Source of the DNA: Eubacteriaceae bacterium UBA1433
GTDB taxonomy: Bacteria > Bacillota > Clostridia > Eubacteriales > UBA1433
NCBI GenBank assembly: GCA_002329295.1
Contig: DCTT01000026.1
Location: forward strand, 1 to 20,475
Length of the DNA: 20,475 nucleotides
Reading direction: 5' to 3'
The position numbers were made by a program, and so were the translations under genes. Below, in pieces: positions 14,165 through 20,475 of this stretch. Numbering within the stretch: the stretch's first letter is position 1; each line of letters begins with the position of its first letter. Under the pieces are notes generated by a model that saw nothing but the letters and a program-made list of their open reading frames with translations, searched no databases and was not told where the DNA came from.

Positions 14165-15163
14165 ATGAAACATTATAACGTAGCTATGGTAGGCGCCTCG
14201 GGCATGGTGGGTCAAAAAATGCTGCAAGTGCTGGAAGAAAGAAATTTTCCGATCGCTAATTTTTATCCGATGTCATCTTCCCGTTCGGCAGGAAAACCTG
14301 TTGTGTTTCAAAGCAAACAATACCTACTTGAAGAATTGAATGAGAATTCTTTCAAAAAAGAGATCGACATTGCACTGTTTTCGGCCGGCGGAGAAACTTC
14401 CTTACGTTATGCGCCCATTGCAGCTCAAGACGGCGTCATTGTCATAGACAACTCCAGTGCTTTTCGCATGGAAGAACATGTGCCGCTTATCGTTCCCGAA
14501 GTCAACAGCCACGCCATAAAAGGGCACCAAAATATCATTGCTAACCCCAACTGTTCTACCATCCAGGCCGTTGTAGCGCTGAAGCCGATTCATGACGCAT
14601 ATCGCATCAAGCGCATTGTTTATTCCACTTATCAAGCGGTATCCGGTTCAGGCCTCAAAGGCTATCAAGACTTGGAAAACGGCATCAAGGGCGGCGAAAA
14701 CCGCTTCTACCCCCATCCCATCGCCTTTAACTGCATTCCGCATATCGATAGTTTCTTGGAAAACGGATACACAAAAGAAGAAATGAAAATGATTAACGAG
14801 ACCCATAAAATTTTCGATGATTATGGGATTGCCATTACCGCTACCACTGTGCGCGTTCCCGTTTATTATGGTCACAGCGAAAGCATCAATGTCGAAACAC
14901 AGCGACCTTTTGACCTTGAAGAAGTTAAACAACTGCTTCAGAGCAGTCCGGGCATTGTCTTGTTGGATGAGCCGCAAAATAACATCTACCCGACACCTGT
15001 TGCAGCGGAAAACAAAGATGATGTATTTGTGGGCAGAGTGCGCCGTGACTTCAGCTGCGAAAACGGCCTGAATTTGTGGGTCGTTGCAGATAACATCCGC
15101 AAAGGCGCCGCCACCAACGCAGTGCAAATCGCAGAAAAATTAATTCAAGATAAATATATTTAA
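14165..15163 (+). CDS. asd: Aspartate-semialdehyde dehydrogenase
   Basis: A 332-residue enzyme reducing L-aspartyl-4-phosphate to aspartate-4-semialdehyde with NADPH, at the entry to lysine, diaminopimelate, threonine and methionine synthesis. It shows the nucleotide-binding GASGMVG (10-16), SAGGETS, the catalytic cysteine C130 in NPNCSTIQ, SGSGLKGYQDLENG and the catalytic histidine H237 in VYYGHSES. Length is typical of the Gram-positive type. The ATG follows AAGGGGG (14150-14156). It is the first gene of the riboswitch-controlled operon, 68 bases before dapA. Because the riboswitch sits before asd, threonine and methionine precursors would also fall when lysine is high, unless another asd or promoter exists. 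Confidence 0.97.
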   Translation: MKHYNVAMVGASGMVGQKMLQVLEERNFPIANFYPMSSSRSAGKPVVFQSKQYLLEELNENSFKKEIDIALFSAGGETSLRYAPIAAQDGVIVIDNSSAFRMEEHVPLIVPEVNSHAIKGHQNIIANPNCSTIQAVVALKPIHDAYRIKRIVYSTYQAVSGSGLKGYQDLENGIKGGENRFYPHPIAFNCIPHIDSFLENGYTKEEMKMINETHKIFDDYGIAITATTVRVPVYYGHSESINVETQRPFDLEEVKQLLQSSPGIVLLDEPQNNIYPTPVAAENKDDVFVGRVRRDFSCENGLNLWVVADNIRKGAATNAVQIAEKLIQDKYI

Positions 15164-15231
15164 TATTTATAAATATTTAAAAAAATAAAACAATCGTCGC
15201 ATCAACGGCGACCAAAGAAGGAGGAAAGGAT

Positions 15232-16122
15232 ATGAGTATATTTATAGGTTCGGCAGTAGCATTGGTTACGCCATTTAACGAAGAGGGAATCAATCTGAAA
15301 AAACTCGAAGAATTGATTGATTTTCAAATTAACGGCAAGACAGACGCCATTGTTTTGGCAGGCACCACCGGAGAGGCTCCTACAATCGATGAAGAAGAAC
15401 TTTATGTGCTCTTTCAACACGGCATTCAGTATATCAACGGTCGTTTGCCCGTCATTTGCGGTGTAGGCACCAACTGCACCAAAACCGTTATTCGCAGAGC
15501 GAAAATGGCAGAATCTCTTGGTGCAGACGGCTTGTTAATTGCCAATCCCTACTACAATAAATCCAGCGATGACGGTCTCATTGCACACTATCAAGCCATT
15601 TCGGATGCAGTAGACTTGCCCATTATCGTCTATAACGTTCCTTCCCGAACGGGCAAAAATATTTCCGCACAGCTCCTTAGCAAACTTGCAGATATCAAAA
15701 ATGTTGCGGCAGTTAAAGAAGCCAGCGGTGATATCAGTCAGATTTGCGATGTTATCGATCTTTGCGGCGACAGAATTGATGTATACTCAGGTAACGACGA
15801 TCAAATTCTCGCCATGACGGCTTTAGGCGGCAAAGGCGTGATTTCGACAACGGCAAATATGGAGCCGGAGCTCAACCACGATATCGTCATTGAATTTTTG
15901 AACGGCAACGTTAAAAAAGCGCAGGAACTTCAGTTTAGACTAAACAAACTGCATCATCCCGTGTTTATGGATGCCAATCCCATTCCTTTGAAAACCGCAA
16001 TGAACATGACAGGGTTTGACGTAGGTCCCTTGCGACTTCCTTTAGTGGAGCTTTCCGGCGAAAAAAGAGAAAAACTCGCTGCCGCATTGGAAGCCTTTGG
16101 TTATACATTGACACACAGATAA
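15232..16122 (+). CDS. dapA: 4-hydroxy-tetrahydrodipicolinate synthase
   Basis: A 296-residue (beta/alpha)8-barrel enzyme condensing pyruvate with aspartate semialdehyde, the committed step to diaminopimelate and lysine. Seen: the double threonine at 45-46 in AGTTGE, Y134 in YNVPSRT, the Schiff-base lysine K162 in AVKEASGD, and GVISTTANMEPE near the C-terminal part. The ATG follows AAGGAGG (15218-15224) at 7 bases. A weak GTCGC/GCGAC inverted repeat (about 15196-15212) lies in the 68-base gap after asd without a T run, so it is not a clear terminator. The dapB start follows 12 bases after its stop. Confidence 0.97.
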   Translation: MSIFIGSAVALVTPFNEEGINLKKLEELIDFQINGKTDAIVLAGTTGEAPTIDEEELYVLFQHGIQYINGRLPVICGVGTNCTKTVIRRAKMAESLGADGLLIANPYYNKSSDDGLIAHYQAISDAVDLPIIVYNVPSRTGKNISAQLLSKLADIKNVAAVKEASGDISQICDVIDLCGDRIDVYSGNDDQILAMTALGGKGVISTTANMEPELNHDIVIEFLNGNVKKAQELQFRLNKLHHPVFMDANPIPLKTAMNMTGFDVGPLRLPLVELSGEKREKLAAALEAFGYTLTHR

Positions 16123-16134
16123 GAAGGTGAAAAA

Positions 16135-16890
16135 ATGATCAGAATATTTATGGTCGGCTGTGACGGCGCCATGGGACGCACGATTACCGATTTTGTAACC
16201 ACACAGGATGACATTGAAATTTCAGGCGGCTTTTCTCCCATTGCGGGCTATACCTGCGACTATCCCGTTTATCACAATTTTGATGATGTGGACGCAGACA
16301 GCTTTGATGTGATTGTGGACTTCTCGCATTTCAGCCTCTTTTCTTCGCTGTCGGAATTTGCAAAAAGGTGTAAAAAGCCGCTGTTGGTTGCTACTACGGG
16401 GCTTGAAGCAGGCAGCGTTGAAAAACTCAAGGAGTTGAGCAATCACTTCAGCGTCTTTCATACGGCCAATATGTCTTACGGAGTCAATCTACTGGTTAAT
16501 TTGGTGGAAAAAGCCGTACAAAACATTGAAGGATTTGATATCGAAATCGTAGAATCCCACCATAATAAAAAAGCAGATGCCCCCAGCGGCACGGCACTGA
16601 TGATTGCAAATGCCATTAAAAACAACATCAGGCGCCCTGTAGAATTTTTATACGGCCGCCACGGCAAAAGCACCAAACGCAAAGAAGAAGAAATTACCAT
16701 CCATGCCGTTCGCGGCGGCACGATCCCCGGCGAACACACTGTGATTTTTGCCGGTCAGGATGAAATATTACAAATTCAACATACGGCTCTTTCCAAAAGA
16801 GTCTTTGCCGCAGGTGCTATCAAAGCCGTTCGTTTTATCGTCGACAAACCTAACGGCATGTATGATATGAACAGTATTATTAACGAATAA
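16135..16890 (+). CDS. dapB: 4-hydroxy-tetrahydrodipicolinate reductase
   Basis: A 251-residue NAD(P)H-dependent reductase producing tetrahydrodipicolinate. The Rossmann motif GCDGAMGR (8-15), ATTGL (86-90), the substrate-binding ESHHNKKADAPSGTA (140-154) and the C-terminal VDKPNGMYDM are visible. The spacing Gly-Cys-Asp-Gly replaces the commoner G-A-x-G form but keeps the nucleotide-binding glycines. ATG 16135 follows GAAGGTG directly after the dapA stop. Third gene in the operon; its product is the substrate of dapH, which starts 21 bases later. Confidence 0.97.
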   Translation: MIRIFMVGCDGAMGRTITDFVTTQDDIEISGGFSPIAGYTCDYPVYHNFDDVDADSFDVIVDFSHFSLFSSLSEFAKRCKKPLLVATTGLEAGSVEKLKELSNHFSVFHTANMSYGVNLLVNLVEKAVQNIEGFDIEIVESHHNKKADAPSGTALMIANAIKNNIRRPVEFLYGRHGKSTKRKEEEITIHAVRGGTIPGEHTVIFAGQDEILQIQHTALSKRVFAAGAIKAVRFIVDKPNGMYDMNSIINE

Positions 16891-16911
16891 ATCCATTACA
16901 GGAGTAAATGA

Positions 16912-17640
16912 ATGAAGAACGAAAAAACCTATGATTTTACCGACCCTTACCAAATCGCACAATATATCAAGGATGCGCAAAAAACCACGCCGACAAAGCT
17001 TTATATTTCGGGCGATTTTACGGAATCTGACTTAAAAGGATATGAATATTACGGTCCGTGTCATTCTTGTGTTATCTTTGCCGAGTCAGACAGTGCGCTG
17101 GCCTTTATTGAACAAAATACCGACCGTCTTACATCTTATCGACTGGAATATGACCGTCGCAATTCTGCCATTCCTCTGCTGGATACAACTGCCCTTCAGG
17201 CACGAATTGAACCCGGCACCTTTATTCGCGAAGGCGTACTGATCGGCAAAGGGTGCGTAGTGATGATGGGGGCGGTGGTCAACATCGGCGCTTGCATCGG
17301 CGAGGATACCATGTTGGATATGGGTTGTGTGATAGGCGCACGGGTACAGGTGGGCAAGCGCTGCCATATCGGCGCCGGAGCCGTTCTCGCAGGCGTTTTA
17401 GAACCCCCCAGCAAACAACCTGTACAAATCGGAGATGATGTCATGATTGGAGCCAACGCCGTAGTGATAGAAGGCGTACAAGTCGGCGCCGGGGCCGTCA
17501 TCGCCGCCGGAGCTGTTGTACTCAAAGATGTAGAACCCAACAGCGTTGTCGCAGGCAATCCGGCAAAGGTAATCAAAATGAAAGATGAAAAAACCCTTTC
17601 CAAAACGGAACTGTTAGATGACCTCAGAAAAGGATTTTAA
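16912..17640 (+). CDS. dapH: Tetrahydrodipicolinate N-acetyltransferase
   Basis: A 242-residue protein with the DapH N-terminal domain (residues 1-85, DFTDPYQIAQYIKDA) followed by a left-handed beta-helix of hexapeptide repeats (about 97-205, for example IGKGCVVMMGAVVNIGA and IGDDVMIGANAVVIEGVQVG) and PNSVVAGNPAKVIK. It acetylates tetrahydrodipicolinate with acetyl-CoA, committing the cell to the acetylase branch rather than the succinylase or dehydrogenase branches. The distinct N-terminal domain favours DapH over succinyl-type DapD. ATG 16912 follows AGGAG at 7 bases. It is the last gene of the operon and is followed by a strong terminator. Confidence 0.95.
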   Translation: MKNEKTYDFTDPYQIAQYIKDAQKTTPTKLYISGDFTESDLKGYEYYGPCHSCVIFAESDSALAFIEQNTDRLTSYRLEYDRRNSAIPLLDTTALQARIEPGTFIREGVLIGKGCVVMMGAVVNIGACIGEDTMLDMGCVIGARVQVGKRCHIGAGAVLAGVLEPPSKQPVQIGDDVMIGANAVVIEGVQVGAGAVIAAGAVVLKDVEPNSVVAGNPAKVIKMKDEKTLSKTELLDDLRKGF

Positions 17641-17663
17641 CTTTTCTACACATAGCACCTCAA

Positions 17664-17701
17664 AACAAAGATGTGCAATTGCAGCGCATCTTTGTTTTTT
17701 T
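17664..17701 (+). terminator. Terminator of the dap operon, probably bidirectional
   Basis: AACAAAGATGTGC (17664-17676), loop AATTGCA, GCGCATCTTTGTT (17684-17696): a 13-bp stem with one wobble pair, followed by a T run to 17701. A-rich sequence before the stem gives a shorter T tract on the minus strand, so it may also end the convergent NIPSNAP transcript, whose stop codon it touches. Confidence 0.9.
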
Positions 17702-18026
17702 ACTCTTTCCACAAAGGACGGATATAATCGGGACGCATAACCACATAGGACTCTATTTTGTCCACAAGCGCTCCCTTTTCTTCTGATTTTGCTTTCGCCG
17801 CTTTCCATTCCGGATCCGTTTTAAAGGCCTCCCATTGCCCATTTCGCATAGCACTGTCGCTGAATCGACAAATATAGCATAGCGTCTTTCCTTCTTCGTC
17901 GAGCCAATAATCACATACTTCAATGCCATGTTTTTCAAGCAAAGAAAATGTAACATTTTGAAATCGGTTTTCCAATTCTTTTCTTTTGCCTGCGGCAATA
18001 TTATATATTCTCATTTCATAAACCAT
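17700..18026 (-). CDS. NIPSNAP family protein
   Basis: A 108-residue protein with a ferredoxin-like dimeric alpha/beta-barrel fold typical of NIPSNAP: MVYEMRIYNIAAGKRKELENRF at residues 1-22, HGIEVCDYWLDE, a strand LCYICRFSD, and WEAFKTDPEWKAAKAKSEEKGAL. Bacterial members are cytoplasmic and without a defined activity; some relatives are monooxygenase-like or stress-related. I chose ATG 18024-18026, because GAGGTG (18033-18038) is 6 bases upstream; an in-frame ATG at 18050 precedes that site. A terminator upstream (18085-18118) separates it from ykvI, and the dap terminator overlaps its 3' end. Confidence 0.85.
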   Translation of the reverse strand: MVYEMRIYNIAAGKRKELENRFQNVTFSLLEKHGIEVCDYWLDEEGKTLCYICRFSDSAMRNGQWEAFKTDPEWKAAKAKSEEKGALVDKIESYVVMRPDYIRPLWKE

Positions 18027-18084
18027 ATGTATCACCTCTTTTATAATCATACAACATTTTTCATAAAAATATCCTTCTAATTAT

Positions 18085-18118
18085 AAAAAGAGAGCAGAAA
18101 TTTTCTGCCCTCTTTTTT
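18085..18118 (-). terminator. Terminator of the ykvI-like gene
   Basis: On the minus strand AAAAAGAGGGCAGAAA and TTTCTGCTCTCTTTTT form a long stem with one G-T pair, then T-rich sequence. It lies about 20 bases after the stop codon at 18140. The flanking A and T runs make it usable in both directions. Confidence 0.87.
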
Positions 18119-18139
18119 ATGCCAAACGATATAATAAAC

Positions 18140-19264
18140 TTATGCTGCTTCTTTGTTCGCTGCTCTTTTTTTCTTCAGCTTGTATCCGCCGATAAAGATC
18201 GCCGCAAGAATTGTAAACGGGATATTGGCAATACCAACGTAGTAATATCCTTTTTGCACCAAAGCCAGCAATCCTACGGTTGAAAGCGCCAACGCCAATA
18301 CCATGTAAGTGATACTGATAATAGCCGGTCTCGACCGTTCGGTTCCGAATTTCAGCTGCATTGAAAACTTTTGTGTCGGTCCAAACACGCAACAAACCGC
18401 TGTGCTGACCAAAGCTATAAACAATATTACAGAATAAAGCACCTGCAATACTGGCATGCCCAGCCGATCTACTACATACAGCGTCGGCAAAGTTTCCGTT
18501 TTGACCGCAGGCATATAACCCATCAGCATAAAGCATACCAATCCGAGCATAACGGCATTAATGAGCCAACCGACAATAGCGGCATTGCGCGAATTTGCTT
18601 TAGTTTTTACGCTTTCGGCGACAGCCATCAAGGTACCGATAAACGTACACTGATATCCCGCATATACCAGCATGCGCCACCAGGCATCTCCCACAGAGGT
18701 GTAAATCACTCTGTCGGCAATCATTTGTTTTGAATTTTCCCAGCCTGATGCAATACCGGCAACCGTAACAAAGACTACCATGATAATCAGAGCAATAGAC
18801 ATTGCCGTGGATGCCGCAACCACCGCTTTGGCACCATACATACAAATAATGGTGACCACCACAAATACGATAACAATGCCGATATAGTACGGAATGTTTA
18901 ATTTTTGCAACAATAGTTCTCCACCCACCGCAAGACAGGCGCTTGTTGCAATAAAACCAACTGACAAATAAGCAATTTCCCAGATAATTGAAAATATTTT
19001 TTGATAAGGGGAATAAATTTTGTCTGACCATTGTTTGTAATTATAAAGTCCGAATTCGCGGGAAAGCTCCATCGAGATGTAGTACGCAATCGCCAAAATT
19101 CCCATTGACACAAAGGGAAGAAAGGCACTGAACCACGCTCGCGATAAAAAGAATGCGACTTCCTGAGTTCCTGATGCAAAACCGGCCCCGCAGTGCGAAG
19201 CAAACCACGTACTGCCGATACCCAGTGCAACAGGGATACCCCTTTTTTTTGTTTGTTGTTCCAT
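18140..19264 (-). CDS. YkvI-type membrane permease, substrate unknown
   Basis: A 374-residue integral membrane protein of the YkvI group (COG3949), distantly related to the APC/LeuT-type transporters. About ten hydrophobic segments are visible, starting with IPVALGIGSTWFASHCGAG and the family-typical GAGFASGTQE (27-36), an unwound-helix-like region where substrate or ions bind in this fold. Later segments include GIVIVFVVVTIICMYGAKAV and VLYSVILFIALVSTAVC. The C-terminus is basic (KLKKKRAANKEAA), consistent with a cytoplasmic tail. Substrate is unknown; amino acids or related ions are guesses from fold. ATG 19262-19264 has TAAGGAGGT (19269-19277). It is divergent from panB, with phased repeats in the shared promoter region. 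Confidence 0.87.
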   Translation of the reverse strand: MEQQTKKRGIPVALGIGSTWFASHCGAGFASGTQEVAFFLSRAWFSAFLPFVSMGILAIAYYISMELSREFGLYNYKQWSDKIYSPYQKIFSIIWEIAYLSVGFIATSACLAVGGELLLQKLNIPYYIGIVIVFVVVTIICMYGAKAVVAASTAMSIALIIMVVFVTVAGIASGWENSKQMIADRVIYTSVGDAWWRMLVYAGYQCTFIGTLMAVAESVKTKANSRNAAIVGWLINAVMLGLVCFMLMGYMPAVKTETLPTLYVVDRLGMPVLQVLYSVILFIALVSTAVCCVFGPTQKFSMQLKFGTERSRPAIISITYMVLALALSTVGLLALVQKGYYYVGIANIPFTILAAIFIGGYKLKKKRAANKEAA

Positions 19265-19314
19265 GTCAACCTCCTTATTTTATTATTTTTTTACACACTG
19301 TAATCGTTTTTAGT

Positions 19315-19344
19315 ATTATAACATACTTATTCAAGATTATTCAA
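19315..19344 (-). promoter_or_regulatory. Promoter of the ykvI-like gene
   Basis: TGTTATAAT on the minus strand (19315-19323) is a TGn-extended consensus -10; TTGAAT (19339-19344) is a possible -35 at 18 bases. That -35 lies inside the second copy of a 10-bp tandem repeat. The start near 19308 leaves a leader of about 44 bases. Confidence 0.72.
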
Positions 19345-19359
19345 GATTGTATTAAGATT
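19329..19359. repeat. Phased tandem repeat in the ykvI/panB intergenic region
   Basis: ATTCAAGATT occurs twice head to tail (19329-19338, 19339-19348), followed by a degenerate third copy ATTAAGATT (19351-19359). The AAGATT cores start at 19333, 19343 and 19354, so they lie about one helical turn apart, as in an operator array. It covers the -35 region of the ykvI-like promoter and lies about 50 bases upstream of the panB -10. Confidence 0.6.
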
Positions 19360-19404
19360 TTTTGTCATCGTCTATTGAAATGTTCTATTTTCTAAACAAA
19401 ATTA

Positions 19405-19413
19405 TGATATAAT
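19405..19413 (+). promoter_or_regulatory. Extended -10 promoter of panB
   Basis: TGATATAAT, a TGn-extended consensus -10. The -35 position (19385-19390, CTATTT) is poor. The in-frame ATG at 19412 lies inside this box, so it cannot be the usual translation start. Confidence 0.72.
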
Positions 19414-19441
19414 GGCAAAAACGAACTCCGGGGGTGAAAAA

Positions 19442-20272
19442 ATGAAACGAAAAATGAGTGTTTTGGACTTTAAAAAGTACAAGACGGAAGGAAAAAAATT
19501 TGCTTATGCCACTGCTTATGATTATACCACGGCCTCTATTGTCAACGAAAGCGATGTCGAAGTCATTTTATGCGGCGACAGCCTGGGCATGATTATGCTG
19601 GGCTATTCTTCCACGACACCGGTAACCATGGATGATATGGTTCACCATACCCGTGCCGTTGTAAAAGGCGCTCCGCATACTTTTGTCGTCGGCGATATGC
19701 CCTTTGGTTCCTACCAGGTCAGCAAAGAACAGGCGATAGAAAATGCCGCCCGGCTCATAAAAGAAACCGGATGCGATTGTGTGAAACTCGAAGGCGGCGT
19801 TGAAATGGCTGAAATCATTGCTGCCATTGTCAATGTAGGTATCCCTGTGATGGGTCATTTGGGACTAACGCCGCAAACAGCCACTTCTCTGGGAGGATTT
19901 AAAGTGCAGGGCGGCACCCCAAAAAGCGCAAAAAAACTAATTGAAGACGCAAAAACCATCACCGAGGCCGGCGTATTTTCTATCGTGTTGGAATGCGTAC
20001 CTTCCGGCGTAGCCAAGGCCATGACCGCCGCGGTAGATGTGCCGATTTTGGGCATCGGCGCAGGTCCTTACGTGGATTGCCAAGTACTGTTAACGCACGA
20101 CTTGCTGGGTATGTATGGAGACTTTAGGCCAAAATTTGTGAAAGTATACAAAAACATCCGAAAAGAAATGGTCGAAGGCCTCAACGCATTCAGGCAGGAA
20201 GCACTGGACGGTACCTTCCCCACCAAAGAATTCAGTTTTAACGCAAAAGTGGAAGGTTTTGAAACAGAATAA
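19442..20272 (+). CDS. panB: 3-methyl-2-oxobutanoate hydroxymethyltransferase
   Basis: A 276-residue (beta/alpha)8 enzyme adding a one-carbon unit from methylene-tetrahydrofolate to 2-oxoisovalerate, the first step of pantothenate synthesis. Motifs: AYDYTTA, CGDSLGMIMLGY with metal ligand D46, GDMPFGSY with D85, KLEGG (E117), GHLGLTPQ, LECVP with catalytic-type E184, GIGAGP and LLGMYGDFRPKFVK. I chose ATG 19442: GGGGGTG (19430-19436) is 5 bases upstream, and the longer frame from 19412 starts within the -10 box. panC and panD do not follow; a terminator ends the transcript 9 bases after the stop, so panB is a single-gene unit here. Confidence 0.95.
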   Translation: MKRKMSVLDFKKYKTEGKKFAYATAYDYTTASIVNESDVEVILCGDSLGMIMLGYSSTTPVTMDDMVHHTRAVVKGAPHTFVVGDMPFGSYQVSKEQAIENAARLIKETGCDCVKLEGGVEMAEIIAAIVNVGIPVMGHLGLTPQTATSLGGFKVQGGTPKSAKKLIEDAKTITEAGVFSIVLECVPSGVAKAMTAAVDVPILGIGAGPYVDCQVLLTHDLLGMYGDFRPKFVKVYKNIRKEMVEGLNAFRQEALDGTFPTKEFSFNAKVEGFETE

Positions 20273-20280
20273 CCTCGCAA

Positions 20281-20314
20281 TAAAATAAAAAGCCATATAT
20301 GGCTTTTTATTTTA
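20281..20314 (+). terminator. Perfect-palindrome terminator after panB
   Basis: These 34 bases are identical to their own reverse complement, centred on CATATATG: an A-rich arm, AAGCC, then GGCTT and a T-rich arm. The GC part is only 4 bp deep around the ATATAT loop region, and the flanks supply the T tract in both directions. Confidence 0.85.
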
Positions 20315-20475
20315 TCAAATCTTTCTGTTTGGGTACCTGCCTGCTGATTTTATCGTATCCCTTTATGCCTGTCTTGTATTCGCTGTCAAAGAAGACAGTG
20401 TGCCAGGCGTCCCCTTTGCAGCCTTTATTAATTATGTCATTTTGCTTTCAATTTAAAAAATGTTTTTTGCAGTTG
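20315..20475. other. No convincing gene; short open frame on the minus strand
   Basis: No start-to-stop gene is evident. On the minus strand a stop-free frame of about 46 codons (stop TAA near 20312, upstream stop near 20451) encodes GDAWHTVFFDSEYKTGIKGY, but has no ATG, GTG or TTG start with a ribosome binding site. A small hairpin CTGTC/GACAG (20383-20398) lies in it. It could be a gene remnant or a repeat element. Confidence 0.4.

Noticed and set aside
15196..15212. Terminator between asd and dapA
   Set aside because: The GTCGC/GCGAC stem is only 5 bp and has no T run, so it is not counted as a terminator.
17196..17603. 135-codon minus-strand frame opposite dapH, rich in Pro, Thr and Ala
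   Set aside because: The low-complexity composition is the mirror of the hexapeptide repeats of dapH, not an independent gene.
19412..19441. panB starting at ATG 19412
   Set aside because: This ATG lies within the TATAAT -10 box, so it would not be on the transcript; ATG 19442 has GGGGGTG upstream.

Overview
The window reads as a chromosomal segment of a low-to-moderate-GC Gram-positive anaerobe (Bacillota, most likely Clostridia or a related class). Evidence: strong AGGAGG-type ribosome binding sites, many TATAAT -10 boxes (often with an upstream TGn), infC-rpmI-rplT behind a Bacillota-style leader with an attenuator, a lysine riboswitch on the diaminopimelate genes, the acetylase variant of that pathway, and an aldo/keto reductase carrying two 4Fe-4S clusters. 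I see no phage, insertion sequence, CRISPR array or plasmid gene. The species cannot be named from the sequence.

Layout. 1-2467 (minus): 5' part of a tRNA, a Cys-rich metal-binding small protein, and a GH36 alpha-galactosidase-like gene broken by a frameshift. 2563-3921 (minus): infC-rpmI-rplT with promoter, leader, attenuator and final terminator. 3928-5293 (minus): ferredoxin-like aldo/keto reductase preceded by a small coiled-coil protein. 5375-6610 (minus): glucose-6-phosphate isomerase, divergent from 6813-12654 (plus), a tight run of phosphoglucomutase, a YyaL-type thioredoxin-fold protein, a duplicated DUF1538 membrane protein and two PII-like proteins. 12673-13797 (minus): M20 deacetylase, divergent from 13899-17640 (plus): lysine riboswitch, asd, dapA, dapB, dapH. 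17700-19264 (minus): NIPSNAP protein and a YkvI-type permease. 19408-20314 (plus): panB and a perfect-palindrome terminator. 20315-20475: no convincing gene.

How the genes work together. asd, dapA, dapB and dapH make N-acetyl-2-amino-6-oxopimelate from aspartyl phosphate, and the divergent M20 hydrolase fits the later deacetylation, so all steps towards LL-diaminopimelate except the aminotransferase are here. Pgi and the phosphohexomutase share glucose-6-phosphate and are transcribed divergently. The least described part is the DUF1538-PII-PII cassette: a fused, internally duplicated membrane protein followed by two divergent PII paralogues, the second translationally coupled to the first. 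This resembles the amtB-glnK logic (transporter plus nucleotide-sensing plug) but with a different transporter family; it is my candidate for an under-described system. Other points worth checking are the GH36 gene with altered sugar-binding residues, an unconventional lysine-riboswitch expression platform, and helically phased repeats between ykvI and panB.
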